A DNA stretch of 64,000 bases from Prochilodus magdalenae (lineage: Eukaryota; Chordata; Actinopteri; Characiformes; Prochilodontidae): assembly GCA_024036415.1 (NCBI GenBank), contig JAMWET010001950.1, positions 426,612 to 490,611 on the forward strand, given 5' to 3'. The notes under the pieces are model-generated. The model was given only the letters and a program-made list of their open reading frames with translations, made no database searches and was not told the origin of the DNA. The number at the start of each line of letters is the position of its first letter. The stretch's first letter is position 1. Of this stretch, positions 10,790 to 22,681 are shown one piece after another. The position numbers and the translations under genes were made by a program.

Positions 10790-11707
10790 AAAATGGCAAA
10801 ATATTTGTGGTGACCTCGACACCGTGACCCCTGGGTTCCTAACACCACCACTGTAAAGATATCAGCTAGGGCAGTATGTTTACCTACAGTGAACCCTTTC
10901 TCATCAAAAAACTTTAAACAAGGTCTGAACAAACTCTGAACATGCCCAATACCAAGCACAGGGTGAAGGGGTGTACATCTCCACCAGCATCCGACTCTGG
11001 AGCAGTTGAACTGTGTTATGTGGAGAGATGGGCTCAATCCAATTCCTTTGTGATGAGCTGGAGTGATCCAGAACTAAACATCCAACATTCATACCTGGCT
11101 TCACTGATGCTCTTTTGGTTAAGCTGCAATCAGATCCCTACAGCAATGTTCTAGTATCTAGTATAAAGCCTTTGCAGAAGAGCAGGACCTGTTACTGCAG
11201 CTCCATATCAATAACCTTGACCACAGAGGAAACGCTGGACATACAGTAATACTGAGGAATGTGATGTTTATGGGTGGTGACCAGGTGAAATGCTGAGTGT
11301 TTCTGAGGTGTTGGGGTATCAGTGGGCTCTCATTAATCTTTATTGCTGCGAGTGTCAGTGGGATGAGCAGGAGAGTAAATTGCTCTTCCTTCTTCCTGGA
11401 GAGTTTCATTTAGTGCTCTGATGTGAGTTATTATCTACTCATCATCAAAGGAGAAAGCTTCAGAGACCGATGATGTTTTCTTCCTAGACTGTGTGACAGG
11501 GCCCAGAGAGGGATCATCTGTCACATGCTTGTGTTCTTCAACAGATGCGCACCTCACACATAGACCTCAGTCTGTGGCTATGGAAATATCAGAACCACAG
11601 AACCTCTGCGGTTGGTGTCATGTGATTTGTATATGAACTATAACCTCTAACTGTGACCTTTAAACCACATGCAGGTAGACACACATATCTATCTATATAT
11701 ATATATA
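10790..11707. other. Intergenic, no gene recognised
   Basis: 10810-10880 carries a dispersed motif (GTGACCCCTGGGTTCCTAACACCACCACTG) that recurs at about 52615-52650, and inverted at about 36405-36445, 38495-38535, 41755-41795 and 42760-42795. The rest (10900-11650) reads like old transposon DNA but I cannot name it. It ends in a TATC/TA microsatellite at about 11683-11707. Confidence 0.4.
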
Positions 11708-12293
11708 CAGGGGTTGGACAATGAAACTGAAACACCTGTCATTTTAGTGTGGGAGGTATCATGGCTAAATTGGACCAGCCTGGTGGCCAATCTTCATTAA
11801 TCGCAATGCACCAGAAGAGCCAGAGTGTGGGAAGGTTCACGTTTAGGCAGGTAAGAGCACAGTTCTGCTCAAAATACTGCAATGCACACAACATTATGGG
11901 TGACATACCAGAGTTCAAAAGAGGACAGATTGTTGGTGCACGTCTTGCTGGCGCATCTGTGACCAAGACAGCAAGTCTTTGTGATAGATAGATAGATAGA
12001 TACTTTATTGATCCCGAAGGAAATTTAGCAATTTTGATGTATCAAGAGCCACGGTATCCAGGGTAATGTCAGCATACCACCAAGAAGGACGAACCACATC
12101 CAACAGGATTAACTTTGGACGCAAGAGGAAGCTGTCTGAAAGGGATGTTCGGGTGCTAACCCGGATTGTATCCAAAAAACATAAAACCATGGCTGCCCAA
12201 ATCACGCTGTATTGGCTGCAAAAGGAGGCCCTACACCATACTAATAAATGATTGTGGTCTAAAACCAGGTGTTCAGTTTCATTGTCCAACCCC

Positions 12294-12295
<2 letters not shown>
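11708..12295 (+). mobile_element. 31-bp-TIR Tc1-like non-autonomous element, copy 1
   Basis: Both ends carry the same 31-base inverted repeat (CAGGGGTTGGACAATGAAAC...). The right copy has one base deleted. The interior codes for the N-terminal helix-turn-helix of a Tc1-like transposase (GDIPEFKRGQIVGARLAGAS, then SRVMSAYHQEG and VSKKHKTMAAQIT), but the whole catalytic domain is absent. It is therefore internally deleted and non-autonomous. It sits between TA and TG microsatellite tracts and has been hit by a 53-bp retroposon tail at 11986-12038. A sister copy in opposite orientation is at 30041-30585. Confidence 0.85.
11986..12038 (-). mobile_element. 53-bp retroposon 3'-tail insertion
   Basis: (AGAT)n followed by CTTTATTGATCCCGAAGGAA and ATTTAGCAATTTTGAT is inserted into the copy 1 element. 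The sister copy at 30041-30585 lacks it and so gives the empty site. It is the same tail as at 5409-5461. The direct repeat around it is imperfect (TTTGTGAT and ATTTTGAT). Confidence 0.75.
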
Positions 12296-12370
<75 letters not shown>

Positions 12371-12440
12371 TTTATTGATCCCAAAGGAAATTTAGCAGCC
12401 AATAGCATGTTCACAATACAGAACAGTAAAAACAAAAACA
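12296..12440. repeat. TG/TA/GATA microsatellite ending in retroposon tail
   Basis: TG (12296-12310), TA (12311-12340) and GATA (12341-12370) runs lead into TTTATTGATCCCAAAGGAAA. This is another minus-strand copy of the retroposon 3' end whose (ATCT)n tail makes up the GATA tract. About 50 bases of upstream element sequence are retained (to about 12425). Confidence 0.7.
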
Positions 12441-15274
12441 AAAAAAAGATGCATTAATATTTGGTAGTCGAATTCACCTTGGATTAAAGATGAACTAAAA
12501 TTGACAGCTTTATGAATGAAATGACCTTAACCTGGTCGAAATACCGTCTCTCTTAAATTATCATCATGAGATGGATTTACGAATCCACACAACAACATCA
12601 GCTAGCTTAAAGAAAAGGCTAGCTCTGGATTCCCTGCATGGATTTCATGGCAGAGGCTGTGAAAAGATGGAAAATGGCAAAAAGAAAAAGAGAATGCAAC
12701 CCAGCAAACGACAAGATGTCAAGGACAAAGAACTCAGGTCGACGTGAGCGGAGCTAAAAGTCAATTCGGCTTTATTACACAATGAGATGATCCCACTAAG
12801 CAACAACACACGGTACAACATAAGGGGCACAGCAAAAACGTACTCAGAGACAGGCAGAGATCAGAACCAGGAGAGACGAGCAACGGAGATAAACACGTGG
12901 AGAGGGTAGGGCTAGGAGAATAGACAGAGGACGAAAACGAAGGTTGGAAGTCAAAGAGTGAGAAAGATATAGACAACAAGTACAAGAGGAGGTCAGGGGC
13001 AAAAAGAAATCAAAACCGGAACCGCAGATTATACATAGGAAACGCTCAGGATTGCAAACGGAGGTTTGGCAAAGCTTCGTAAATGCGAAGACGACAAGGA
13101 GCGGTATAAACAGGAGAGCTTCTTTAAGTTCAACTGTTATTAAACTCTGGCGACGGAGAGCGGAGCGGATTGGGCGGCTGTGAGCATGCGTGTGTGACGT
13201 CACCGAGCGCTGCCCTCTGGGAAGTTGAGTCCGGAGAGACACGACAGCAGGGAAGACCCGGAAGCGTGACACATCATGTAGGTCTAGGACTCGCTTTTAT
13301 TTGTTGGTGAGAGCTAAATGATGCAGAACAGTGTCATGGCTAGTGGGGAAAAAACCAAAAATCCAGAATACAACACAACAAAACAAAACAAAAGATTAAT
13401 TCCCATCCCTGCCGGTAATATTAATCCAGTATCCGTCACGTCTATAGTTTCTACAAGCCTTCTAAATAGTAATTCCAGAGGAAATAACCTTCTTTTATTT
13501 ACCAATTTGTTAATTTACCAAATTGGACATCAGGCATGCAAATGGTCCTTTGAGTGTCTAAATAGCGCCATTAACTTTACCAAAGAACCCTTATAGAACT
13601 TAAGACTGAAGCTAACCTTATTCTAGCTTGTTTGCTAACTTGCTAAAAGCTAGTATTATTCAAACCTATGCTAATATGCAATAGTCAATGTTATAGGTAA
13701 CAATCATACGGTTACAGTGTTATTAACAACACATTTAAATTTATTCTCATGGTAAAAAATATCACTAATAACTCTCTCCCTCATGATAATGAAGATACAG
13801 TTTTGTCCTCTGATCTTAGGTGACAGGAAATTACCCAGCATGCATTTGCATCTCTAGTTTATCTTGTATTTGTACCAAAGGCAAGGTTCCAATACTATCC
13901 CACCGAAAAATACCTAGAACAAATCTGCCTATACAAAGTAGTGGCCTGACATTAGACTTAATGATGATGAACATAGCCAGTCACAGACAATCAACCTTGT
14001 CTAACAGATGCTCCTGTGCAGCCTATTTATATTAATAGAAATAACCATGAGAGTCATCTCATTTATAAGCTACGAGACAGGATGTAAGACTGGTTTGGTC
14101 CACTCCATCTTACTGCTACTTCTACACTATAGCATCTTCCACAATTACAAGGTCATTTGACAATGCAGTTCAATACTGCTAGCAGCTAGAAAAGGCCTCA
14201 CTGATACATCAGCTAAGTCAGTGGTGTAGTTGAACATTGCAGCAACACGTTTTTTTGGACCCTTTCTGTTTTTTTTAATTTAGGAAACTCACTCATTGTC
14301 ATGTGGGGTCTAGATGAGGAGGCAGTAACAAATAAGAACAAATAAGACAAAACCAAAGAAACCAGAAACACTGAACCAGGCTTCAAAACAACAGACATGA
14401 GGACATAACACCAAGCATGAACACAGGGAACCACAGGCAGTATAAAACAAGGGCTAACAATGAACACCTGGGAAGGGGTGGAGCTACAGACTAAGGACAG
14501 GTGAAGGGACTGACAAGGAGGCAGAGACACGAGGAGCAAAAAAACAAAACAAAAGGCACATGGAAGTGACAAGAAACAAAACCCGGGAGAAAACAGACAA
14601 ACATGGGCAAGACACTACAAGATATATAGATGTAGATATATATATATAATACCTCATGGTCATAGAGATTGTTGGACAAAACATGATCATGAGCTGAGCG
14701 CCCCAGTAGCTGCTGTAACAGCCTTTACACTTCTGGCAAGACTTTCCATCACATTTTGGATTATGCCTGTATGGATCTCTCAAAATTGTGAGGTCAGGCA
14801 CTGATGTTGGATAAGAAGGTCTGGCTTACAATCAACACTCTGATGAATTAAGGCACTGAATGGGGTGGAGGTGCCATTGGAAATTCTCCATAACTAACTT
14901 ATCAAAACATGTCTTTTTGGAGGTTACTTTAATGAACTTGGCAGATAAAAAAAATTCCTGTACCTTATAATTGTACATAAGAACCCAAAGGTGCCTTGTT
15001 ACAAACTTGTTTCTGTTCCTATGACCTACTGCAGGTGTTTTGATTTTGATAAACACATTTACTGCACACTGTTAGTTGGTATGTTTTTAAAAAGAAAAGG
15101 TTTGTCTTCTACCCTGGTTATACCCTAGTTTTCAGTATGTCCCATTCTGCTGCCAGTGCTTGTCTATGGTTTCGGCTGGTTGCTTGTCCTCAGCTCTTTG
15201 CTTGATATGTTAGCAATGGACGTGGCTGAAACACCTGAACCGAATAACAAGGAAGTCTGTCCACACATCTTTGG
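12441..15274. other. Intergenic, repeat-derived DNA, no gene recognised
   Basis: 12601-12690 is paralogous to 9958-10045. About 12690-13270 is a purine-rich block with few stops on the minus strand. It resembles antisense 3'-terminal repeats of fish elements, as do 14290-14600 and 18120-18480, but I cannot assign a family. 13310-14200 is AT-rich with no feature seen. 14640-14860 shares words with the Tc1-like end at 48600-48650 (CACTGATGTTGGA.AAGAAGGTCTGGCT) and is probably a fragment of that element on the minus strand. Confidence 0.4.
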
Positions 15275-15575
15275 CCACATTGGGGGCAGTCGTGTGCTGG
15301 AGGTTAGGGAACCAGCCTTGTGACTGGAGGGTTGCCGGTTCGATACCCTGAACTGACAGTAACGACTGAGGTGCCCTTGAGCAAGGCACCTAACCCCCAA
15401 CTGTTCCCCGGGCGTCGTGGATAGGGCTGCCCACCGCTCCGGGCAAGTGTTTACTGCCCCCTAGTGTGTGTGTTCACTTGTGTATGTGGGCGTTTCACTT
15501 CACGGATAGGTTAAATGTGGAGACTAAATTTTACCACTGTGGGATCAACAAGGGATTAAGATCTAGATAGTGTAT
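15275..15575 (+). repeat. tRNA-derived SINE with conserved core, full length
   Basis: The 5' part has a Pol III B-box (GGTTCGATACC, 15337-15347) and an A-box-like word upstream (GCTGGAGGTTAGGG). A core (TGCCCTTGAGCAAGGCACCTAACCCC) is followed by CCGGGCG...GGCTGCCCACCGCTCC. The 3' end is CCACTGTGGGATCAACAAGGG. A second copy is at 47612-47900 on the opposite strand. The organisation matches the V-SINE-like fish tRNA-SINEs. The exact subfamily name would need a repeat library. Confidence 0.8.
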
Positions 15576-18500
15576 ATCCTCATAGTATCTCCATAGCACT
15601 GGAAACTGACATTATGGCTGTGGACGGTTTGGCTGATGAGTAACATGTGAATAATGAAATGAAAGGGCTCAAGAGCAGAACCTTGAGGAACCCCTCCAGT
15701 AATGAGGAGTTCTGTGTTTACCAATAAGATTGAATTTCCTGTGGATGTCTGTGATAATCGTGAATACTTGGTGATTAGTAATGTGTTTTAAGCTATATTT
15801 AGCACAGTTTCAACCACATCTGGCCATATTGGCACTTTTGATCATTAATCAGATTGTCATTAATAGCCTATATAACCTATATTCACCACTACATTTAGTA
15901 TATTTGTACTGCCAGTAGTATTTGCCAGATGTTTGCAGAAATAACTATTGAACAGTGTGCTTTTATAAGCCTGTATCAACAGCATTTGATTTCTATTTGT
16001 GATGGACTGAGCCAGTTTAGTGACTGTGTAGCTAAAGCTTCAGCCTCAAGGCCCTCATGGACATCATACATGAAGGTGCATGTTACCCACACATGGGAAA
16101 GATTTGTGTTTGTGATTTATGTATCTTTAAACTATGGCCAGAATATTACTTCTGATATGGCGCAGGCCTGCAAGCTATAAAGTCCCCCTGTGCCTGTGCT
16201 TCTGGACCACTGCCCTACCAAGCACTAGCAGCTCAGTCTCTTCAAACGCAGCCTGTCTTCTCCATTATCATGCAGACATGGCCACGCAGTGACATAATGG
16301 CCTTTCTAACTGTTGTCAGTTGCACTGACTCATCACATCCAGCCACTATGGTCATTATGGCACATAGGGAGCCTTGGGGCCAGTCTATAAGTGCTACTAG
16401 ACTTAATGAGTGGAAACCTAATCTATACTGCGGCCTCCAGCTCAGGCTCAGAGGATTGGTTGACATGCTTTGACCCGGGCCTGGGGATCAATGAAGCAGC
16501 CAATGCAACTCCCAGGGGCCAGGCTTGTTAGAGGCCCACAGGCCTCAGGCCCAAAGGGCTTATGGGTAAGACAGAGAGGGAAGACCTTTACTTAACCCAG
16601 TGAGCCTTGACACACTATAAAGTTAATAGCAACTATTATTCAGTGACTACTATGAATTATTCAGGGACTGCTAATATGTATTTGGTGTAGTTATAAAAGG
16701 GTCTGGCATGTGCCCAGATACTGACCCTCACAGCAGCCGCACAATGAGCGTGAAGCACCACATAATGCAAAGTACAGCTATGGAGTTCGATAGACAGTAG
16801 TCATGTTTTGGTTGGCTAATAAAACATCATGACAGATAAAATATTGGAGGGGGATTAAGAAGAGGACCTCGAGGAGACCTTTGTATAACAGGTGCATTGG
16901 ACATTCTGCTGTCTGCCTCTGAGAACTGTGATTGGTAAGTGGGCACGATTTCACTCATCTTGCCATATCAGGGATTTTTACCTCATGTTTCATTAATAGC
17001 CTATTTAATATCACACATCCGGCCAAATAAAGTTGCACACTCATTCTCACATGTTTGGTTAGACCACTTTTAGCCCTGAGCATGGTGCACAATCACCACC
17101 ACATTGTTTCCTTAGGCAATGTTAAAATTGATCTTTGTCCTGAGTAGCATATTATAACTCATCATGTCTCATATGTCTATCTCAGGGCCCTTATTGTATT
17201 GTATCCCATGTCTTGTGTTGTCTATTTTATGTTTACTGTAATATATTCAATATACTCTTGTTCTTGTTTTCGTTGCGATCTATTTATCGTTAAACGTTTG
17301 TTGTTGTTGTACATACTGAAGTACTGACAATAAAACTACTTGACTTGTATTAACGACGGAAAAGTTGAACCACTCTGTAAAGCCTTCTCCAGCACATCCC
17401 AAACAGGTTCAATGAGTTAGGGGTGGACTCTGTGTTGGTCACTTCATGTGTGAAAAAGATTTCTCATGCTCCCTCAGCCACTCCTTCCTGATCTAAGCCC
17501 CATGAATCAGCACTGTCATTAGCTTTTTCCATTGCTGTATGCTCACTAGCAAATTGAGTCCCCCCAACCCACCATCTGCTTCCAAGTAGCCTCATTTACT
17601 AGTGGTCTTTTTATGGACACACAACCAATACTACACTAATACCAGTACAATATTAATACCGATACTGTGGCTTCCTGGTGCATTGCTGAACATGGTTTCT
17701 ACTGCCGATTGTCACTAGTTTCACCAAGTGTTTAAGAGATCTCCGATTACGATCATTCAGGATGTTTTAGACCACATTTCTTCTGTGCAGTTGATCTGTG
17801 CTTTATAGCCCGGTTCCAGTCATTTCAGTTTCTGTTTCCACAAGATATTTTTTCAGCTTGAAATAAATGCTGCCATCTGAAACGTATTGATTACTGCACT
17901 AACTATCCACTTAAAGGCTTTTAAGCATTAGCTGATTTAAATCCTTTTGAATCCATTGTGTTGTCCATGCCTGTGCACTTTAAACACTCTCTTCAGTACG
18001 TCTGTAGTGTGGTAAATATTTGCCAGATGTTATCAAACTGCAATCGAATCGACTTTGATTCTTGATAACTTGATTTGGAAGCTGTAGTCGGTACATGTTA
18101 TTTTAACATGGAGGTCGGGGCGGGTTGCAAGTGTGGGTTGGTTTTATTGCGGGTTGTCCAGAATTCATAATCAAAACAGGCAGGGGTCAAAATACAGGCA
18201 GGCATCAGTGGAGACAAATCCATAATAACAAAACCAAGAAACCTGAAGCAGGGGTCAGAACCAGAAAACACGAACACAAGTAGATACTCAGATTAGGAAC
18301 ACAAGACCACAGAAACACAGCTGAGAGCTTTAAGTTATGCAGACTTGGAAACTAAGCAGAACAGACAATGGGGTATATATGGAGGCATAATGAGTCCTAG
18401 ATCAGGTGCAGGTGAGTGTGGGTGGAGCCAGGGTGGAGCAGGAAGAGATGCCATGTGCAGTACCGCACAGGCACCAAAGGGGGCGATATGCAACAGTTAT

Positions 18501-18662
18501 GCTTACAAAATATCAGCAACATGGCCGTGGGATGCCTTTTCTAATGGCTAGCAAATACAATATATACCATATACGAAGCTTCACAGAGCAATGCTACTTA
18601 GCATCAAGCTCGACCTCTTCTTGTATCTGTTCAGTGGAATAAAAAATTAAGCATCATTTACG
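15576..18662. other. Intergenic, no gene recognised
   Basis: No coding exon is seen. About 17200-17352 ends in a LINE-like 3' tail (GACAATAAAACTACTTGACTTG). 18120-18480 resembles the purine-rich blocks at 12690-13270 and 14290-14600. Everything else is unassigned. Confidence 0.4.
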
Positions 18663-18875
18663 TTTCTGGCATTTAGCTGACGCTCTTTACAGAGTGACTT
18701 ACAAGGTTAATCACATTACAGGTAGGCCAATGTTGTGTTAGGAGTCTTGCCCAAGGACTCTTATTGGTGTAGCACAGCATCACCCAGACCGGGATTTGAA
18801 CCCCAGTCTCCCACATGTGATGGTGGCTACTTGGCGGGTAGTGGTGTTATCCGCTGAGCTACACCAACCACCATT
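18663..18875 (-). repeat. tRNA-derived SINE, second family, copy 1
   Basis: Read on the minus strand it starts with a tRNA-like head (TGGTGTAGCTCAGCGGATAAC is the A-box region, GGGGTTCAAATCCC the B-box region). It then passes through ATTGGCCTACCTGTAATGTG and ends near ATTTAGCTGACGC. A second copy is at 38092-38275, and a tail-only piece at 20441-20485. Confidence 0.8.
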
Positions 18876-19359
18876 TAGTGAATTAATCATATTTGCTGTC
18901 AGCTAATCAACTCTTTACAGCCTCGTTCTTTACCAGCTATAATGTACAAGGTGTAATAGGCTTCAATGTGAGTAGGCAAGTAAAGTTAACTGAGGTAGAA
19001 ACATAATATCAGCATCAGCAAGAAATTAGACTGTCCGCTTTTCCCTGCTTTAATTTAAAGCCATTTGTCATCTACTGTAGATTAATCAGTCTCCTTCCGG
19101 GATTAATTTAATGTAGTCATGTAAAAACGCTGAGTGGCCTGCTGGGGGCACTTAGACAAGCTGATCAGAGCTGGAAGACACTAAGTGGCAGCATGCTTCG
19201 GTGCTGAATGTCAGCAGCAGTGTGCACACTGTCATTAAAAACAAGGGTCTTTGGAGTTTAGAGGCCCTATTAACGTGACCATAGCGCAAGTGGAAAACTC
19301 CTTGGCAGGTACACACACACAGATTGCTGTGGCCTCACAAAAACTCGACCCACAGCCAT
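18876..19359. other. Unique intergenic sequence
   Basis: About 480 bp, AT-rich, with no repeat that I recognise. 19020-19260 is a possible conserved non-coding element. Confidence 0.3.
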
Positions 19360-20665
19360 TAATGTCTAAACTGCTGGCAACAAAAGTGAGTACGCCCCTA
19401 AGTGAAACTAGCCAAATTGCGCTCAGTTAGCCATTTTCCCTGTCAGGTGTGAATGGGGAGCAGGTGGGTTAGATTTGGGGTTGCCGCTCTCTCATACTGG
19501 TCACTGGAAGTTCAACATGGCACCTCATGGCAAAGAACTCGAAGGGTTATTCTACATAAAGATGGCCGAGGCTATAAGAAGATTGCCCACAGCCTGAAAC
19601 TGAGCTGCAGCACGGTGGCCAGGACCATACAGCGGTTTAACAGGACAGGGTACACTCGGAACAGGCCTCGCCATGGTCCACCAAAGACGTTGAGTGTGCT
19701 CAGCATCATATCCAGAGGTTGTGTTTTGAAAATCGACGTAGGAGTGCTGCCAGCATTGCTGCAGAGGTTAAAGGGGTTGGGTTCAGCTTGTCAGTGCTCA
19801 GACCAGATGCAGCACACTGTGTCATATTAGTCTGCATGGCTGCCATCCCAGAAGGAAGCCTCTTCCTGAGATGCATGAGAAAGCCTGCAAACAGTTTACT
19901 GAAGACAAGCAGACTAAAGACATGGATTACTGGAACCATGTCCTGTGATCTGATGAGACCACGATTAGCTTATTTGGTTCAGCTGGTGTCAAGCGTGTGT
20001 GGCAGCAACCAGGTGAGGAAAAACCTGACAAGTGTGTCTTACTATAACCAAGCATGGTGATGGGAGTGTCATGGTAAGGGGCTGAATGAGTGCTGCTGGA
20101 TGTGGGGAGCTACAGTTCACTGAGGGAATAATGAACGCCAACATGTACTGTGACATCCTAAAGCAGAACATGATCCGCTCCCTTCGGAAACTGGGCCACA
20201 GGGTAATAGTCCAACATGATAACAACCCCAAACAGACGTACTGGACTGGTCAAGCCCGTCTCCAGACCAAAACCCTATTGAGCATCTGTGGGACCTCCTC
20301 AAACAAAAGGTAGGGGAGTGAAAGTTCTCTAGCATCCACAAGCTCCGTGATGTCGTCATGGAGGAGTGGAAGAGGATTACAGCAGCACTTTCTGAAGCTC
20401 TAGTGAACTCCATGCGCAAGAGAGTTAAGGCAGTTCTGGAAAATTACATTTACATTTACATTTAAGGCATTTAGCAAATGATGGTGGCCACACAAAATAT
20501 CGTCAATCCAAGCACGATTTGGAGTGTACTCACTTTCGTTTCCAGCGGTTTAGACATTAAGCGCATTGTGTTGAGTTATTTTGAGGGGACCACAAATTTA
20601 AAAATCAGTGTTGTCCCATAAAAGGTATAATGTGAGGGGTGTACTCACTTTTCAGAGATTCTGTA
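19360..20665 (+). pseudogene. Tc1-like transposon with transposase pseudogene
   Basis: The ends match in inverted orientation: TAATGTCTAAACTGCTGG then AAAGTGAGTACGCC on the left; the reverse complement at 20522-20560 has the same words with three or four changes. A further GTGTACTCACTTTTCAGA end lies at about 20637-20660. The transposase starts at 19519 (MAPHGKEL) and shifts frame by about 19545. It then reads GYKKIAHSLKLSCSTVARTI (HTH), GYTRNRPRHGPPKT, ENRRRSAASIAAEVKG, and the catalytic C-terminus around HLWDLLKQKVGE at about 20270-20320, with several stops and frame changes. A 3' SINE fragment has landed at 20441-20485. Confidence 0.8.
20441..20485. repeat. SINE 3'-end fragment inside the Tc1 relic
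   Basis: The words ACATTTACATTTACATTTA and GGCATTTAGC match the tail of the tRNA-SINE family at 18663-18875 and 38092-38275. Its surroundings read as continuous transposon sequence, so it is a later insertion. Confidence 0.6.
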
Positions 20666-20689
20666 TGTGTACTGCATTAGTGTCACAAG

Positions 20690-20745
20690 GTCTCAGGTGT
20701 GAATGGGGAGCAGGTTGTTAAATTTGGTGCTCTCACAATCTCTTA
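20690..20745 (+). repeat. Duplicate of an internal segment of the neighbouring Tc1 element
   Basis: TCAGGTGTGAATGGGGAGCAGGT repeats the segment at 19444-19466 of the adjacent element, followed by a diverged copy of the next 30 bases. It is either a remnant of a second tandem copy or a partial duplication. Confidence 0.65.
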
Positions 20746-21423
20746 TTTACTTATTTATTTATTTTTTGACCTGCTGTGCTGGCTCTGACCCGGCCCAAAG
20801 CAGCGCTGCAGTTTGTTGATTTGGCTGGGGATGGCAGGAAACATTGATGTTTCCTTAGAATGGATCTCAGGAACAGTGAGTTTTAATAGCCTGGTCCTGC
20901 TTTGCGTAGCAAGAGCACAGCTGGTACAAAACAATTCAATTAGCATGTGCTGGCTTCATTTTAGGGATGCAGTGTAATCAGTGTCACCAACGAATATCCT
21001 GATTCCCTCCTGAATGTTTGACTTCTTTATAACACTCTACATTGAGTACTGACTAGCTAACATGAAGTAATACATTAACAATGGTGAACTAGTGTTAGTG
21101 TTACTGACTGATTTTGTGAAATACAGAGCACAGTACGTCTGTACAAACCCACCTTAGATTTCAGCTTCTTTTCCAATCAGATCAATGTTGTTGTTAGGTG
21201 TTTTATTGGGTCCAATTTCATCAAGACTGTTTCATATTTTCTCCTTCTTCATTTAATTATGAAATTTAAAAAATTAATAAACCACTTGTATTCGTTATGG
21301 TGAAGTTGCCCTTTCATATTTAAGTTGAAGGATACAAATAGTATTGATTCACAAAACGGTTTCACTTTGAGCCACGGGACACGTCTTTATGTCTGTACTT
21401 AAAGTTGGAAAAATACCAGAATG
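20746..21423. other. Intergenic, no gene recognised
   Basis: About 680 bp with no repeat or coding signal I can name. Confidence 0.4.
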
Positions 21424-22681
21424 TCATACTGAACGTCAAACATCATACTGAACGTCAATTAACTTAATACTACACTTAATACTACACTTCATACTCAACT
21501 TAATACTACACTTCATACTACACTTCATACTAAACATCATACTGAACGTCAATTAACTTAATACTACACTTAATACTACACTTCATACTCAACTTAATAC
21601 TACACTTCATACTCAACTTTATACTACACTTCATACTACACTTAATACTACACTTCATACTCAACTTTATACTATACTTTATACTGAACATCAAACTAAA
21701 CCTCATACTACACTTCATACTACACTTCATACTACACTTTATACTAAAATTCATACTAAACTTTATACTACACTTCATACTTAACGTCATACTACAGTTC
21801 ATACTTAACATCATACTAAACCTCATACTGACCATCAGAGTACACTTAATACTACACTTTATACTAAACTTAATACTACACTTCATACTGAACATCATAC
21901 TAAACATCATACTGAACGTCAGACTACACTTAATACTACACTTCATACTAAACTTTATACTAAACTTTATACTACACGTCATACTCAACGCCATACTACA
22001 GTTCATACTGATCATACTAAACCTCATACTACAGTTCATACTAAACATCATACTAGGCCTCATACTGAACATCATACTAAACCTCAGACTGACCATCAGA
22101 GTACACTTAATACTACACTTTATACTAAACTTAATACTACACTTCATACTGAACATCATACTAAACATCATACTGAATGTCAGACTACACTTAATACTAC
22201 ACTTCGTAGTAAACTTTATACTAAACTTCATACTTAACGTCATACTACAGTTCATACTGATCATACTAAACCTCATACTACAGTTCATACTAAACATCAT
22301 ACTAGGCCTCATTCTGAACATCATACTGAACGTCATACTACACTTTATACTAAACTTCATACTAAACTTTATACTACACTTCATACTTAACGTCATACTA
22401 CAGTTCATACAGAACATCATACTAGGCCTTATACTGAACATCAGACTACACTTAATATTATACTTCATACTACACTTAATACTACACTTCATAGTGAACA
22501 TCATACTAAACCTCATGCTACACTTCATACTAAATTTCATATTACACTTCATACAACACTTTGTACTACACTTTGTACCAAACTTCATACTGAACATCAT
22601 ACCAAACCTCACACTACACTTTATACTACTTTTCATACTGAATTTTATACTACACTTTATACTAACTGTCATACTAAACCT
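21424..22681. repeat. 12-bp minisatellite, about 1.25 kb, with higher-order structure
   Basis: Tandem variants of a 12-base unit such as TTCATACTAAAC, TTAATACTACAC and ATCATACTGAAC. Because the unit is a multiple of three, the minus strand is open for 380 codons (21530-22672), giving a Met/Lys/Cys/Ser/Ile/Phe pattern that repeats every four residues. This is not a credible protein. Longer blocks recur at about 250-260 bases: GACCATCAGAGTACAC at 21830 and 22091, and ACTAGGCCT at 22052, 22301 and 22421. Confidence 0.95.

Noticed and set aside
12690..13270. Possible solo LTR or retroviral remnant
   Set aside because: No TG...CA ends, primer-binding site, or gag/pol/env-like frame could be identified, so I left it as an unassigned repeat.
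18781..18870. Possible functional tRNA gene on the minus strand (A and B boxes)
   Set aside because: The tRNA-like head continues into a SINE body shared with 38092-38275, and the cloverleaf is not intact.
21530..22672. 380-codon open frame on the minus strand
   Set aside because: It is a by-product of a 12-bp tandem repeat. Composition is four-residue periodic and no start context or homology is visible.
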